From contig JAEOTJ010000315.1 of the NCBI GenBank assembly GCA_016839905.1, forward strand, positions 1-31,302: a DNA stretch of 31,302 bases. The letters are read 5' to 3'. This DNA comes from Promethearchaeota archaeon. Its GTDB lineage: Archaea > Asgardarchaeota > Lokiarchaeia > Sigynarchaeales > SOKP01. The position numbers and the translations under genes are program-made. Below the pieces are notes generated by a model. That model ran no database searches and was not told the origin of the DNA. It worked only from the letters and a program-made list of their open reading frames with translations. Positions 8,417 to 15,502 of this stretch are shown piece by piece (the first letter of the stretch is position 1; every line of letters starts with the position of its first letter).

Positions 8417-9256
8417 TTATATAAATTTTCTAATAAAATCTATGCTTTTATGTAAATCTCCTGCGTTTGATATTTCTATTATTAAAGAACCATCATAATC
8501 ATATTTCTTTATTAAATCAAAAATTTTTTGAAAATTAATTTTACCTGAACCGAGTGCTGGATGGGTATCTGTTTCTTTATCGAAATTATCTACAATATGA
8601 ACATTTTTAATTCGGTCATAAAGGTTTTCCCATAATTTTTCGATGTTAGTATTAACAGTCCATGCGTGAGATGTATCATATGTAAAATATAGATCATCTC
8701 TATTAAGATCTTTAAAAAAATCTTTAATTTCATTCTCACTTAATAGAATTTTCGCTTTTTTTGGCATATTTTCAATGCAGACTTTTATATCTAAATCTGA
8801 AATTGAGTCTAATAGGACTTTTAAGGCTTTAATCAATTGTTTTTTATTATATTTATGAATCGAATTTATGAGAAAATTTGCTACTCCAGGGTGAATGGTT
8901 AATATTTTAGCGTTAATTTCTTGACATATTTTTGCAGTTTCGATATAGGATTCTACAGATGCATTGGATATTTTATCATTATGAGAACAAAGTCCCAAAT
9001 CAATGAAAGGCCCGTGAATTTGCTTTTTTATCGAATATGAATTACACAAATCAATGAATTTCTGCTTTTTTTCATCAATAAATATATCTGGTGGATCAAT
9101 AATTAACTCACAGATTTTTAATTTATTTTCTTCAGAAAAACTTAAACAAGCATCAGATGCATCAAGCAATAATTCATTTAAATCATTGTAATTATCTTTT
9201 TTAATCAATCCAAAATTAATAATGTGCCCTAATGAACTTATTCCCAATTCTCTCAT
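8417..9256 (-). CDS. Sugar phosphate isomerase/epimerase-like TIM barrel (AP endonuclease 2 fold)
   Basis: A 279-residue xylose-isomerase-like TIM barrel. Family features in order are KKQIHGPF (strand 2), AKILTIHPG, VCIENMP with the metal-binding glutamate, YFTYDTSHAW with aspartate and histidine, IKNVHIVDN with histidine, and the terminal SLIIEI glutamate. This set forms the divalent metal site of AP_endonuc_2 proteins, which range from sugar isomerases to endonuclease IV. The acidic substrate pocket and lack of endonuclease IV wording favour a sugar or cyclitol isomerase; the substrate is unknown. Its ATG overlaps the stop of a 28-codon ORF by one base (TAATG), so its translation is probably coupled to that leader. 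Confidence 0.82.
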   Translation of the reverse strand: MRELGISSLGHIINFGLIKKDNYNDLNELLLDASDACLSFSEENKLKICELIIDPPDIFIDEKKQKFIDLCNSYSIKKQIHGPFIDLGLCSHNDKISNASVESYIETAKICQEINAKILTIHPGVANFLINSIHKYNKKQLIKALKVLLDSISDLDIKVCIENMPKKAKILLSENEIKDFFKDLNRDDLYFTYDTSHAWTVNTNIEKLWENLYDRIKNVHIVDNFDKETDTHPALGSGKINFQKIFDLIKKYDYDGSLIIEISNAGDLHKSIDFIRKFI

Positions 9257-9342
9257 TATAAATCAACTAAACCAATTTTAAAAATGGTGTTTGCTCCCTC
9301 AAAGACTTCCATTCTTAATTGTTCTATTCTTTCTGTATCCAT
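9256..9342 (-). CDS. 28-residue leader ORF coupled to the isomerase-like gene
   Basis: On the minus strand an ATG at 9342 opens a 28-codon frame (begins MDTERIEQLRMEVFEG, ends KIGLVDL). Its TAA stop shares a base with the ATG of the isomerase-like gene. The reading is compositionally protein-like, with an amphipathic charged start. The one-base overlap argues that it is translated, as a small protein or as a leader controlling the downstream gene. I recognise no family. It could alternatively be the remnant of a longer N-terminal domain. No other gene uses this strand between 9256 and 9860. Confidence 0.45.
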   Translation of the reverse strand: MDTERIEQLRMEVFEGANTIFKIGLVDL

Positions 9343-9416
9343 ATTTTAATTAAATAATGAAATAGTTTTAAAAAGCTTTTATAATATTAGTTAAAACTTT
9401 ATATTTATATAAGATT

Positions 9417-9818
9417 TTGATAGAATTAAAACATAAACGTAAAAATTTAATACAAATAAAGAAGATGAAAGCATTAGGATTAGTTTTATTATATGATAGG
9501 AAGCTAGGAATACCAGAAGATATTTCTCAGAGATTTAGTGAATCTTTTCCTCAAATCACGGAAAATCTAGTAAAACAAGGACTACTCGATTTATTAGAAT
9601 TAAAGAATATAATGGATAGAAAATTAATTTTTTGGGGGGGTATAAAAGAGAAGTTTGAGGAAATATTGAAAGATAGTGAATCAATTGGTCAGATTGCATG
9701 GCAAGTCTTTAATAATCATTCAGATTTGGAATGTTCAGAAGAAATAAAGAGTTTAATTTATGATGGAGTAAGTGCTCCATGGAAATTTACAGTAATGGCT
9801 TGCGTTCTTTATGAATAA
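9417..9818 (+). CDS. Hypothetical protein, unrecognised
   Basis: A 133-residue soluble protein with no recognisable motif. The middle is helical and charged (PEDISQRFSESFPQITENLVKQG), and the end is more hydrophobic (GVSAPWKFTVMACVLYE). The longest frame starts at TTG 9417. An ATG at 9465 (MKALGLVLLYDRKLG) would give 117 residues, beginning at a clear hydrophobic strand, and is a reasonable alternative start. It is 41 bp upstream of the TIM-barrel-like gene on the same strand, so the two are likely cotranscribed. No cysteine clusters, membrane segments or nucleotide-binding motifs are visible. Confidence 0.7.
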   Translation: MIELKHKRKNLIQIKKMKALGLVLLYDRKLGIPEDISQRFSESFPQITENLVKQGLLDLLELKNIMDRKLIFWGGIKEKFEEILKDSESIGQIAWQVFNNHSDLECSEEIKSLIYDGVSAPWKFTVMACVLYE

Positions 9819-9859
9819 ATAATTTAAATGATATTTTCATTATTACATTTTATCCGAAG

Positions 9860-10585
9860 GTGTTTCAAATTTTTTGTAAAATAAGCGGGAAAAGAATTCC
9901 TTTAGTATCAACGGGTACATCTCCTTTCCTTGGTGCGGGTCAATTTGGGATGAAAGCCCATAAATGGCGTAGAAGATTCTTAAATAATCCAGATGCAATG
10001 ATAGAGATTTTAGAAGCAAGTTACCGAGCAGGAGCCCGAGGAATTGAAGCAATTCCAACAGGAAAAATATTAGAGGCTTCTCGAATAATGGCAGAAACTC
10101 ATAGCGATTATATAATAACGGGTTCTACCTATCCTGGAAGCGATCCTGGCATTGAAGCTCTAATTGAAGTAGGAGCAAAATTAATTTTCGTCCATGGAAT
10201 GATCTCAGATGATAGGGGAAATAAATTACTTAGTTTATTAGATGATATCAACTCTCGAGATGTGATTCCTGGAATTGCAACTCACGATCCAATCCCTACT
10301 TTGAAGTATATCTTTGAAAACAATTTAAATGTTAAAGCTTTTTTGATCCCCTTTAATTCAAATGGAAGTTTTATGGGAGACAAGTTAAGATTAGAAGAGC
10401 TCGTGGACAAGACCATTAATTACTCTTTCATTGGAATGAAGACTTTATCTGCGGGAACAATTGAACCAAAAAGGGCTTTTAATTATATAGCTAAACATAA
10501 TATATGTGCTGTTACTATAGGGATGGTAACTAAAGAAGAAGCAAAGGAATCAACTATGATTGCTTTAGATGTATTAAATAAATAA
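9860..10585 (+). CDS. Uncharacterised conserved protein, probable TIM barrel
   Basis: A 241-residue protein starting at GTG 9860, after an AAGG stretch. The alternation of strands and helices looks like an alpha/beta barrel: AGARGIEAIP, DYIITGSTYPG, AKLIFVHGM, VIPGIATHDP, VKAFLIPFNSNGSFMG, SFIGMKTLSAG, ICAVTIGMV. The polar residues at the strand ends (histidines in VHGM and THDP, the FNSNGS loop) could form an active site. I do not recognise the family and cannot name a reaction; an aldolase- or phosphate-binding-type barrel would fit the GMKTLSAGTIEP segment. It is paired with the preceding 133-residue gene. Confidence 0.75.
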   Translation: MFQIFCKISGKRIPLVSTGTSPFLGAGQFGMKAHKWRRRFLNNPDAMIEILEASYRAGARGIEAIPTGKILEASRIMAETHSDYIITGSTYPGSDPGIEALIEVGAKLIFVHGMISDDRGNKLLSLLDDINSRDVIPGIATHDPIPTLKYIFENNLNVKAFLIPFNSNGSFMGDKLRLEELVDKTINYSFIGMKTLSAGTIEPKRAFNYIAKHNICAVTIGMVTKEEAKESTMIALDVLNK

Positions 10586-10594
10586 GAATTTTGA

Positions 10595-11227
10595 CTATTT
10601 TAAATATTTTCTAAGGACTTCTCCCCTTGGTTCTTTTTCTTCGAAAAGTATTGCTTGAAAGGAATAGATTTTTGTATCTTTTTCTTTCCAAGCATTTTCA
10701 GGAAGCCATGCTTTCTGGCATGTATGTTTCAAAAAAGTTTTAACATCCCAATTTCGATCATGATCAATAGGAACTTGTGGGAGTAATAAACCCCTTCTCA
10801 TACCCTTCTCAGCAATAAGTCCATCTCTTCCAATAACAATTTTTTCGAGATATTCTTTTGAGTCATCTACTTCAATTAATTTAGGAGGAGTTAAAATTGA
10901 TAATTCAATAACAATATTATCCATTTCTTCAAGACTAACAGATGGAAATCGAGGATCTTCTGTTGCAGAGCTAATGGATACCCTATGAATTACATCATAT
11001 AGGTCATATGTTGGTTCAATATATCCTATACAACCTCGTAAGGGATTACCAGATACATTAGTTTTATTAAGGGTTACAAAAGCACCATACTTATCATTGA
11101 ACTTTTCTTTTATATCATCAGGTACTCCGATTCTTTTATCGTTTTGTAAAAAATATTCTATATTTTCACGAGCAAATTTAATCAGTGCTTTTCCATCCTC
11201 TTTAGAAAATCTTTCTTCATCAGACAT
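10595..11227 (-). CDS. AMMECR1 domain protein
   Basis: A 210-residue protein of the AMMECR1/PH0010 family (TIGR00296), found across archaea and eukaryotes. The hallmark LRGCIGYIEP (R64, G65, C66, G68) is followed by SSATEDPRFPSVSLEEMDNI and the ELSILTPP strand. The C-terminal LLLPQVPIDHDRNWD and FLKHTCQKAWLP segments complete the domain. The biochemical function is not established; in some genomes the gene lies beside the radical-SAM AMMECR1-linked gene or the Memo gene, neither of which is here. It converges on the TIM-barrel-like gene with 9 bp between them and is downstream of dihydroorotase with a 60-bp gap. Confidence 0.92.
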   Translation of the reverse strand: MSDEERFSKEDGKALIKFARENIEYFLQNDKRIGVPDDIKEKFNDKYGAFVTLNKTNVSGNPLRGCIGYIEPTYDLYDVIHRVSISSATEDPRFPSVSLEEMDNIVIELSILTPPKLIEVDDSKEYLEKIVIGRDGLIAEKGMRRGLLLPQVPIDHDRNWDVKTFLKHTCQKAWLPENAWKEKDTKIYSFQAILFEEKEPRGEVLRKYLK

Positions 11228-11287
11228 AATTTCATTAAAATATATGGTTCTTTTATTATAAATTAAGTGAATAAATATTTAATATTT

Positions 11288-12682
11288 CTATAACGTTCTT
11301 TTTATTATTTTACCATAGGATTTAGATTCATCAATATTTATTTCATTACCTCCTAAAAATACTTTCCAAATTTGAACATTGGTTTTAAAATTTTCATAGG
11401 GCGAAAATTTTGCTTTTGATTTGAATATTTTTGATTTTATGGTATATTCTGGAACTTTATCAACAATAATTAAATCAGCGTCATATCCTTCCATGATAAA
11501 TCCTTTATTTTTTAAATTAAATGTTTTTGCAGGATTTTCTGAAGCTATTTTAACAAAATCTTCAAGTGAAAGTTCATATTTAATCACTTTATCTAAAAAC
11601 ATTAATGTATATGTCTCAAATCCTGGAAAACCTGAGGGGGCATCAAAATATTCTTTGGATTTTTCTTCCATAGTATGTGGTGCGTGATCTGTTCCTATAA
11701 GCTTTACACGCCCTTCTTTAAGTTCTCTGAATAGAAATGAAGGATGTTCTTCATCTCTTAAAGGAGGTAAGACTTTACCATAATTTATATTATTTAACTG
11801 AATTCTATTGTTTAAAAATAGGTGATGTGGCGTTATTTCAAAAGAGATTTTTAAATTTTTATGATTTTTTAAAGCCTTTTGTATTAATGAATAGCTTTCC
11901 ATGCAACTAATATGACAGAAATGCACGATAGGATAGTCTTTATAATCTAAATTATTGTCTGCAATGATTCTATAATAGTTTTGAAGGATAAAATTCACAT
12001 ATTTTGCTTCCATTTCTTTAGGATATAAATTATCATGAAGTTTTAAGATTGGATATTTCTCTAACTCAAATTCTTGGAGAATATTATCTCCCCGTTCAAT
12101 TGAAAGTGGCCAATCAGGATGAATAAATATTGGAATTTGAAATTTAAATGAAATATTAAGAAGTTTTTGAACATTTAAATAATCAGTCCAATCTATATTA
12201 CTTAATGGACTCAGCGGATATATTTTAAATCCTATAACGCCTAAGTCAATAATCTTAAATATTTCTTCATAATTTAATCCTTTTGGAACTCCAGCAATGA
12301 ATCCTATATTTACATAAATATTATTTTGAGCTTTTTCCATCCAGTTTTCAATTTGTTCAGCACTGATCGCCGGTGGTTTCGTATTAGGCATGTTAAAAAC
12401 AGTTGTTATTCCAGAATGGGCTGCTGCTTTCGTCCCTGTTAAAAAGGTCTCTTTATCACTCTGACCCATATCACGTAAATGTGAATGAATGTCGATGATT
12501 CCAGGTATAATTATTTTATTTTGGCAATCAATTTCTTTTCCATCCTTGTTTTGATCAGATAATTCTTTTAGAATTTTATCAGAAGGTTCATAAATTATGG
12601 ATTTAATTAACCCATCTTCTAAAAACATCGTACCATTACGTAATAACCCCTCTGAAAAAATTTTAGAATTTTTTAAAATCAT
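11288..12682 (-). CDS. pyrC: Dihydroorotase
   Basis: A cyclic amidohydrolase converting carbamoyl-aspartate to dihydroorotate in pyrimidine synthesis. At 464 residues it is of the class I/allantoinase-like length. The metal site is visible: DIHSHLRD (H66, H68), the likely carboxylated lysine in GVIGFKIYP, IHPDWP, HFCHIS, and GTDHAPHT with the catalytic aspartate. The FNMPNTKPP motif is typical of dihydroorotase and separates it from hydantoinase. The C-terminal strand DADLIIVD closes the small beta domain. It lies 11 bp after the TrmY-like gene, so the two are probably on one transcript. No other pyr gene is in the window. Confidence 0.93.
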   Translation of the reverse strand: MILKNSKIFSEGLLRNGTMFLEDGLIKSIIYEPSDKILKELSDQNKDGKEIDCQNKIIIPGIIDIHSHLRDMGQSDKETFLTGTKAAAHSGITTVFNMPNTKPPAISAEQIENWMEKAQNNIYVNIGFIAGVPKGLNYEEIFKIIDLGVIGFKIYPLSPLSNIDWTDYLNVQKLLNISFKFQIPIFIHPDWPLSIERGDNILQEFELEKYPILKLHDNLYPKEMEAKYVNFILQNYYRIIADNNLDYKDYPIVHFCHISCMESYSLIQKALKNHKNLKISFEITPHHLFLNNRIQLNNINYGKVLPPLRDEEHPSFLFRELKEGRVKLIGTDHAPHTMEEKSKEYFDAPSGFPGFETYTLMFLDKVIKYELSLEDFVKIASENPAKTFNLKNKGFIMEGYDADLIIVDKVPEYTIKSKIFKSKAKFSPYENFKTNVQIWKVFLGGNEINIDESKSYGKIIKRTL

Positions 12683-12693
12683 TACTATTAAAA

Positions 12694-13386
12694 TTAAGTA
12701 TCTACTTGTTTATCAATTTGAAAATTAATATATAAAATTTTATCTTCAATAGCATTTATTTTTTTTAATGATATTATTGCTATGTTCTCTAATATGGATG
12801 GAAAGATTTGGACGAGTGGTTTTAAGAATCCAATCATAATACCAGTGCTATTCAGATCAGGAGAAAGGATATATGACCTGTTATTAATATCGTTAAGTGA
12901 TTCAAATTCCTTTATTATTGGTATTTCATACATATGTGTTATAAATGTGAACATAAAAGGGAATATTGAATTAAAAACTAAAGTTATGCTTTCTAAATTT
13001 TTAGAGTTTAAATCTATAATGAAAGAATTAATGTTTTTGAATTTTTTAAAATATATCCCAGGAGTAGATTCAATATATTTTTCTTTAATTAAAATATTAT
13101 TTTGAATTGCCTTATCTAACGCCTTTTGTAATAGTAATGCTTGAGATCTTTCATCTGGACCTAAATATCTTAATTTTTTTCCCTTAAATTTAATAAGAAT
13201 TTTTTTATCTAAGTAAAAAATGTATAAATTATTATTTTTTCTTATATCATATGAGATACAAAATGTTTCTCGAATACATGCACATATAGAATATATTTCA
13301 GGGGGAGTATTTCCTTCATCTATATCCTTCTTAGAATAATTAATAGTTCTTTCAGTTAAAAGTAAGAAATCGACCAAATTAATCAA
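12694..13386 (-). CDS. Divergent TrmY-like SPOUT protein (tRNA pseudouridine-54 N1-methyltransferase family)
   Basis: A 230-residue protein whose N-terminal two thirds follow archaeal TrmY. RETFCISYDIRKNNNLYIFYL matches the SHDIRR strand, then come IKFKGKKLRYLGPDERSQALLLQKAL (the PDER helix) and ESTPGIYFKK (the TPGIY motif). TrmY methylates N1 of pseudouridine 54 in archaeal tRNAs. In the C-terminal SAM-binding knot, the usual GDHIGI-type loop is not recognisable: the corresponding stretch reads FTFITHMYEIP. A segment ILSPDLN still resembles the SLSPLEL strand. It may therefore have lost or altered cofactor binding, or be a subfamily with another role. It is flanked by dihydroorotase and SRP54 on the same strand. 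Confidence 0.68.
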   Translation of the reverse strand: MINLVDFLLLTERTINYSKKDIDEGNTPPEIYSICACIRETFCISYDIRKNNNLYIFYLDKKILIKFKGKKLRYLGPDERSQALLLQKALDKAIQNNILIKEKYIESTPGIYFKKFKNINSFIIDLNSKNLESITLVFNSIFPFMFTFITHMYEIPIIKEFESLNDINNRSYILSPDLNSTGIMIGFLKPLVQIFPSILENIAIISLKKINAIEDKILYINFQIDKQVDT

Positions 13387-13405
13387 TAAAAGTTTTAATT
13401 AAGAA

Positions 13406-14779
13406 TTATAAACCCCCAAATTTTTTCATAAGTTTATCAAAACCAGGAGGAAGGCCAGGAAGACCGCCTTTTCCACCTTTTCCACCCTTTTTTCTCATCT
13501 GCAAGATTCTTTTCATTAATTTCTTCATTTGATTATATTGATCTAACATTTTATTTATCATAGCATATGAAGTTCCAGAACCAATAGAAATTCTTTTTTT
13601 ACGTGTCTTTTTTATTATTTGTGGATTATTTTTCTCTTCTTGAGTCATTGAATTAAGTACAACTTCCCATTGTTCAATATTCTTCTCAGCACCATCTTTC
13701 ATGATATCAGGGATGTTTCCAGCACCTAACATGCTAATTATCTGTTTAAATTTACCCACTTTTTTTATTGACTTTAATTGATTATATAAATCATCTAACG
13801 TAAATTTTCCATGCATCATTCGACCTATAGTTTCTGGATCGGGCATTACTTCAGCATCTTGGACTTTTTGAATTAATGACTCTAAGTCTGGAACGCCTAA
13901 TAAAGAGCCAACAAAGCCAGTAGAATCAAATTCTTCAAAATCATCGATTCTTTCTCCAGTTCCTATGAAACGAATGCCCACCTTTGTAGCGGCGCAGGCA
14001 GATAAAGCGCCCCCTCCCTTAGCGGAACCATCTAATTTTGTTACAATAACACTTCCAATATTCGTAGCTTTTGCGAATTCTTCTGCTTGATTATATGCTT
14101 GTTGGCCTAATGTACCGTCGATAACGAGACAAACTTCATTAGGTTTTAATTTTTGCTCAATAATCGCCATTTCTTCCATTAATTCCTTTTCTTCTTTATG
14201 TCTCCCAGCAGTATCTACAATAATTAACTCATTACCTTCAGATATGGCCTTTTTAGTTCCTCTTAAAGCAATTTTTATAGCATTCTTTTCATTAGGATTT
14301 CCATAACACTTCACGCCTAGTTGTTTTGTTAATTGTTCCAATTGTTCATATGCTCCTGGACGCCATGTATCGGTTGTAAGAACGGCAACTTTAAAGCCTT
14401 TACCTTTATAAAAATGTGCTAGTTTTCCAACAGTAGTGGTTTTTCCTGATCCTTGAATTCCAACGAGAAGTATTATATTTTTCTTTCCTGTCTTAATTCT
14501 TATGGGAGCTTTTTTACCACCAATGGTCTTGATTAATTCATCATGAACTAATTTGATTACGAAATCCTTCCTTCTAGATCCTTTTAGGTTTGTATTCATT
14601 GCTTCTTTTTTAATATTTTCTGTCATTTGAAAGACTATTTCTACTTTTACATCTGCAGTAAGCAAGTTTCGCTGGAGTTCTTGAACAAGTGCATTAATGG
14701 CATCTTTATCCACCTTAGGCAAGCGTCTTATCTTCCGAATTGCGTTGTCTATGCCTCTACCAAGATTTTCTAAGACCAT
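13406..14779 (-). CDS. srp54: Signal recognition particle GTPase SRP54
   Basis: The GTPase subunit of the signal recognition particle, which binds signal peptides and SRP RNA and delivers ribosomes to FtsY at the membrane. The order is N domain (1-~95), G domain with P-loop GIQGSGKT (107-114), DTAGRHKEE and [11 protein letters not shown], and a methionine-rich M domain. The M domain includes [12 protein letters not shown] (the RNA-binding SGSG-type loop) and a basic glycine-proline-rich tail ([15 protein letters not shown]). The length of 457 residues is normal. It is transcribed divergently from the aIF5A N-domain ORF across a 173-bp AT-rich gap that must hold both promoters. Confidence 0.97.
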   Translation of the reverse strand: MVLENLGRGIDNAIRKIRRLPKVDKDAINALVQELQRNLLTADVKVEIVFQMTENIKKEAMNTNLKGSRRKDFVIKLVHDELIKTIGGKKAPIRIKTGKKNIILLVGIQGSGKTTTVGKLAHFYKGKGFKVAVLTTDTWRPGAYEQLEQLTKQLGVKCYGNPNEKNAIKIALRGTKKAISEGNELIIVDTAGRHKEEKELMEEMAIIEQKLKPNEVCLVIDGTLGQQAYNQAEEFAKATNIGSVIVTKLDGSAKGGGALSACAATKVGIRFIGTGERIDDFEEFDSTGFVGSLLGVPDLESLIQKVQDAEVMPDPETIGRMMHGKFTLDDLYNQLKSIKKVGKFKQIISMLGAGNIPDIMKDGAEKNIEQWEVVLNSMTQEEKNNPQIIKKTRKKRISIGSGTSYAMINKMLDQYNQMKKLMKRILQMRKKGGKGGKGGLPGLPPGFDKLMKKFGGL

Positions 14780-14871
14780 AATTTATTGTATTTTATCATT
14801 CTTTTATTCGTAATAAATAATATTAAATAATAAATATTGATATGAGATTTTTTGATATTTTCACATCTTTA

Positions 14872-14890
14872 ATATAAATATAAAAATTTT
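14872..14890 (+). promoter_or_regulatory. Candidate TATA region for the aIF5A transcript
   Basis: An uninterrupted AT-rich TTAATATAAATATAAAAA-like stretch lies about 60-80 bp before the ATT start of aIF5A, in the divergent gap with srp54. The spacing would put transcription start near 14905-14915 with a short leader. In this base composition the assignment is weak. Confidence 0.25.
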
Positions 14891-14939
14891 TTAGGTTTTC
14901 TTTCTTAATATTTTTAAAAGAAAAAGTAGATTAAATAAA

Positions 14940-14945
14940 AGGTGA
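14940..14945 (+). promoter_or_regulatory. Shine-Dalgarno AGGTGA in front of an ATT start
   Basis: AGGTGA, a six-base match to the anti-Shine-Dalgarno complement, lies 7 nt before ATT at 14953. An in-frame TAA at 14947 sits between the two, so translation cannot start earlier. Since no ATG, GTG or TTG follows until well inside the conserved domain, this site decides the start. Confidence 0.6.
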
Positions 14946-14952
14946 ATAACTT

Positions 14953-15144
14953 ATTTCTATTAGAAGAACTGAGATTCAGAAGCTTAAATCTGGTCAGTAT
15001 ATAATGGTGGATGATGAACCATGTTTAATCAAATCTACTGAACGGTCTAAAAGTGGAAAACATGGTCATGCAAAAGTCAGAATTACTTGTGTTGGGGTGT
15101 TTGATAATAATAAAAAAAGTCTCACAATTCCATCAGGTCATTAA
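14953..15144 (+). CDS. Translation factor aIF5A, N-terminal (hypusine) domain, apparent ATT start
   Basis: It encodes 63 residues that match the N-terminal SH3-like domain of aIF5A/eIF5A, the factor that helps ribosomes form difficult peptide bonds and terminate. The sequence reads SIRRTEIQKLKSGQYIMVDD, then the hypusine loop SKSGKHGHAK with K36 as the predicted hypusine or deoxyhypusine site, then VRITCVGVF and LTIPSGH. The next codon is TAA, exactly where a normal aIF5A continues KVEVP into the OB domain. That domain is in a different frame 28 nt downstream. There is no ATG, GTG or TTG before the conserved N-terminus. ATT at 14953, 7 nt after AGGTGA, gives the expected MSIRRTE. It is either half of a split factor or the first exon of an interrupted gene. 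Confidence 0.85.
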   Translation: MSIRRTEIQKLKSGQYIMVDDEPCLIKSTERSKSGKHGHAKVRITCVGVFDNNKKSLTIPSGH

Positions 15145-15145
15145 A

Positions 15146-15162
15146 ATTAACAATTCGTTAAT
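15146..15162 (+). other. Hairpin in the spacer between the two aIF5A halves
   Basis: ATTAAC and GTTAAT are perfect inverted repeats around the 5-base loop AATTC, in the short stretch between the aIF5A half-genes. Outside it, 15128-15135 (TTCCATCA) can pair with 15174-15181 (TGGTGGAA) over 8 bp including one G-U. The combined structure would place the downstream start codon at the edge of a helix. Confidence 0.5.
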
Positions 15163-15172
15163 ATTAGATTAA

Positions 15173-15412
15173 ATGGTGGAAGTGCCCGAAATCATAAAGG
15201 GCAATGCTCAGATTAATTTCATTGAAGATGATACGATAAATATAATGAATCTTGAAACCTACGAATCCTTGGATGTAGATTGGCCTCAGGACGAGAGCTT
15301 AAAGAATAAACTTAAAGATATACAGGCACATCCAGATAGTATATCCTCAACTCAGGTGGAATTTTGGCAATTAGGTGGAAAAACGTTAATTAATAGGGTT
15401 TTTAGTGATTAA
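15173..15412 (+). CDS. Translation factor aIF5A, C-terminal OB-fold domain
   Basis: It encodes 79 residues that correspond to the S1/OB-like C-terminal domain of aIF5A. MVEVPEIIKGNAQINFIEDD matches the KVEVPII...AQV start of that domain, NIMNLETYESLDVDWP matches the MDLETYET strand, and the end VEFWQLGGKTLINRV matches VEYIEAxGxxKITRV. About ten extra residues (DIQAHPDSISSTQ) lie before the last strands. No clear Shine-Dalgarno precedes ATG 15173; AGATTAA is the nearest. Expression probably depends on ribosomes terminating at 15144, or on joining to the N-terminal half at RNA level. Frame 2 upstream carries TAA at 15170, so simple extension into the N-domain is impossible. Confidence 0.85.
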   Translation: MVEVPEIIKGNAQINFIEDDTINIMNLETYESLDVDWPQDESLKNKLKDIQAHPDSISSTQVEFWQLGGKTLINRVFSD

Positions 15413-15502
15413 TTAAAAAAAAACAAATCATATAAATATCATATTTTAATATTTTTTTAAGAATGATTATTATTCAACCTTAAAATTTAAATTAGGATTT
15501 TG

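Noticed and set aside
12782..13105. A 107-codon plus-strand frame inside the TrmY-like gene
   Set aside because: The minus-strand frame carries the recognisable TPGIY and PDER motifs; the plus-strand frame has none and no Shine-Dalgarno.
15136..15175. T4 gene-60-like ribosome bypass across the aIF5A spacer
   Set aside because: The take-off codon CAT before the stop has no matching in-frame landing codon before GTG GAA.
15128..15181. A canonical bulge-helix-bulge intron in aIF5A
   Set aside because: I tested several registers of the outer and inner helices; none gave two 3-nt bulges separated by a 4-bp helix. A relaxed motif cannot be excluded.
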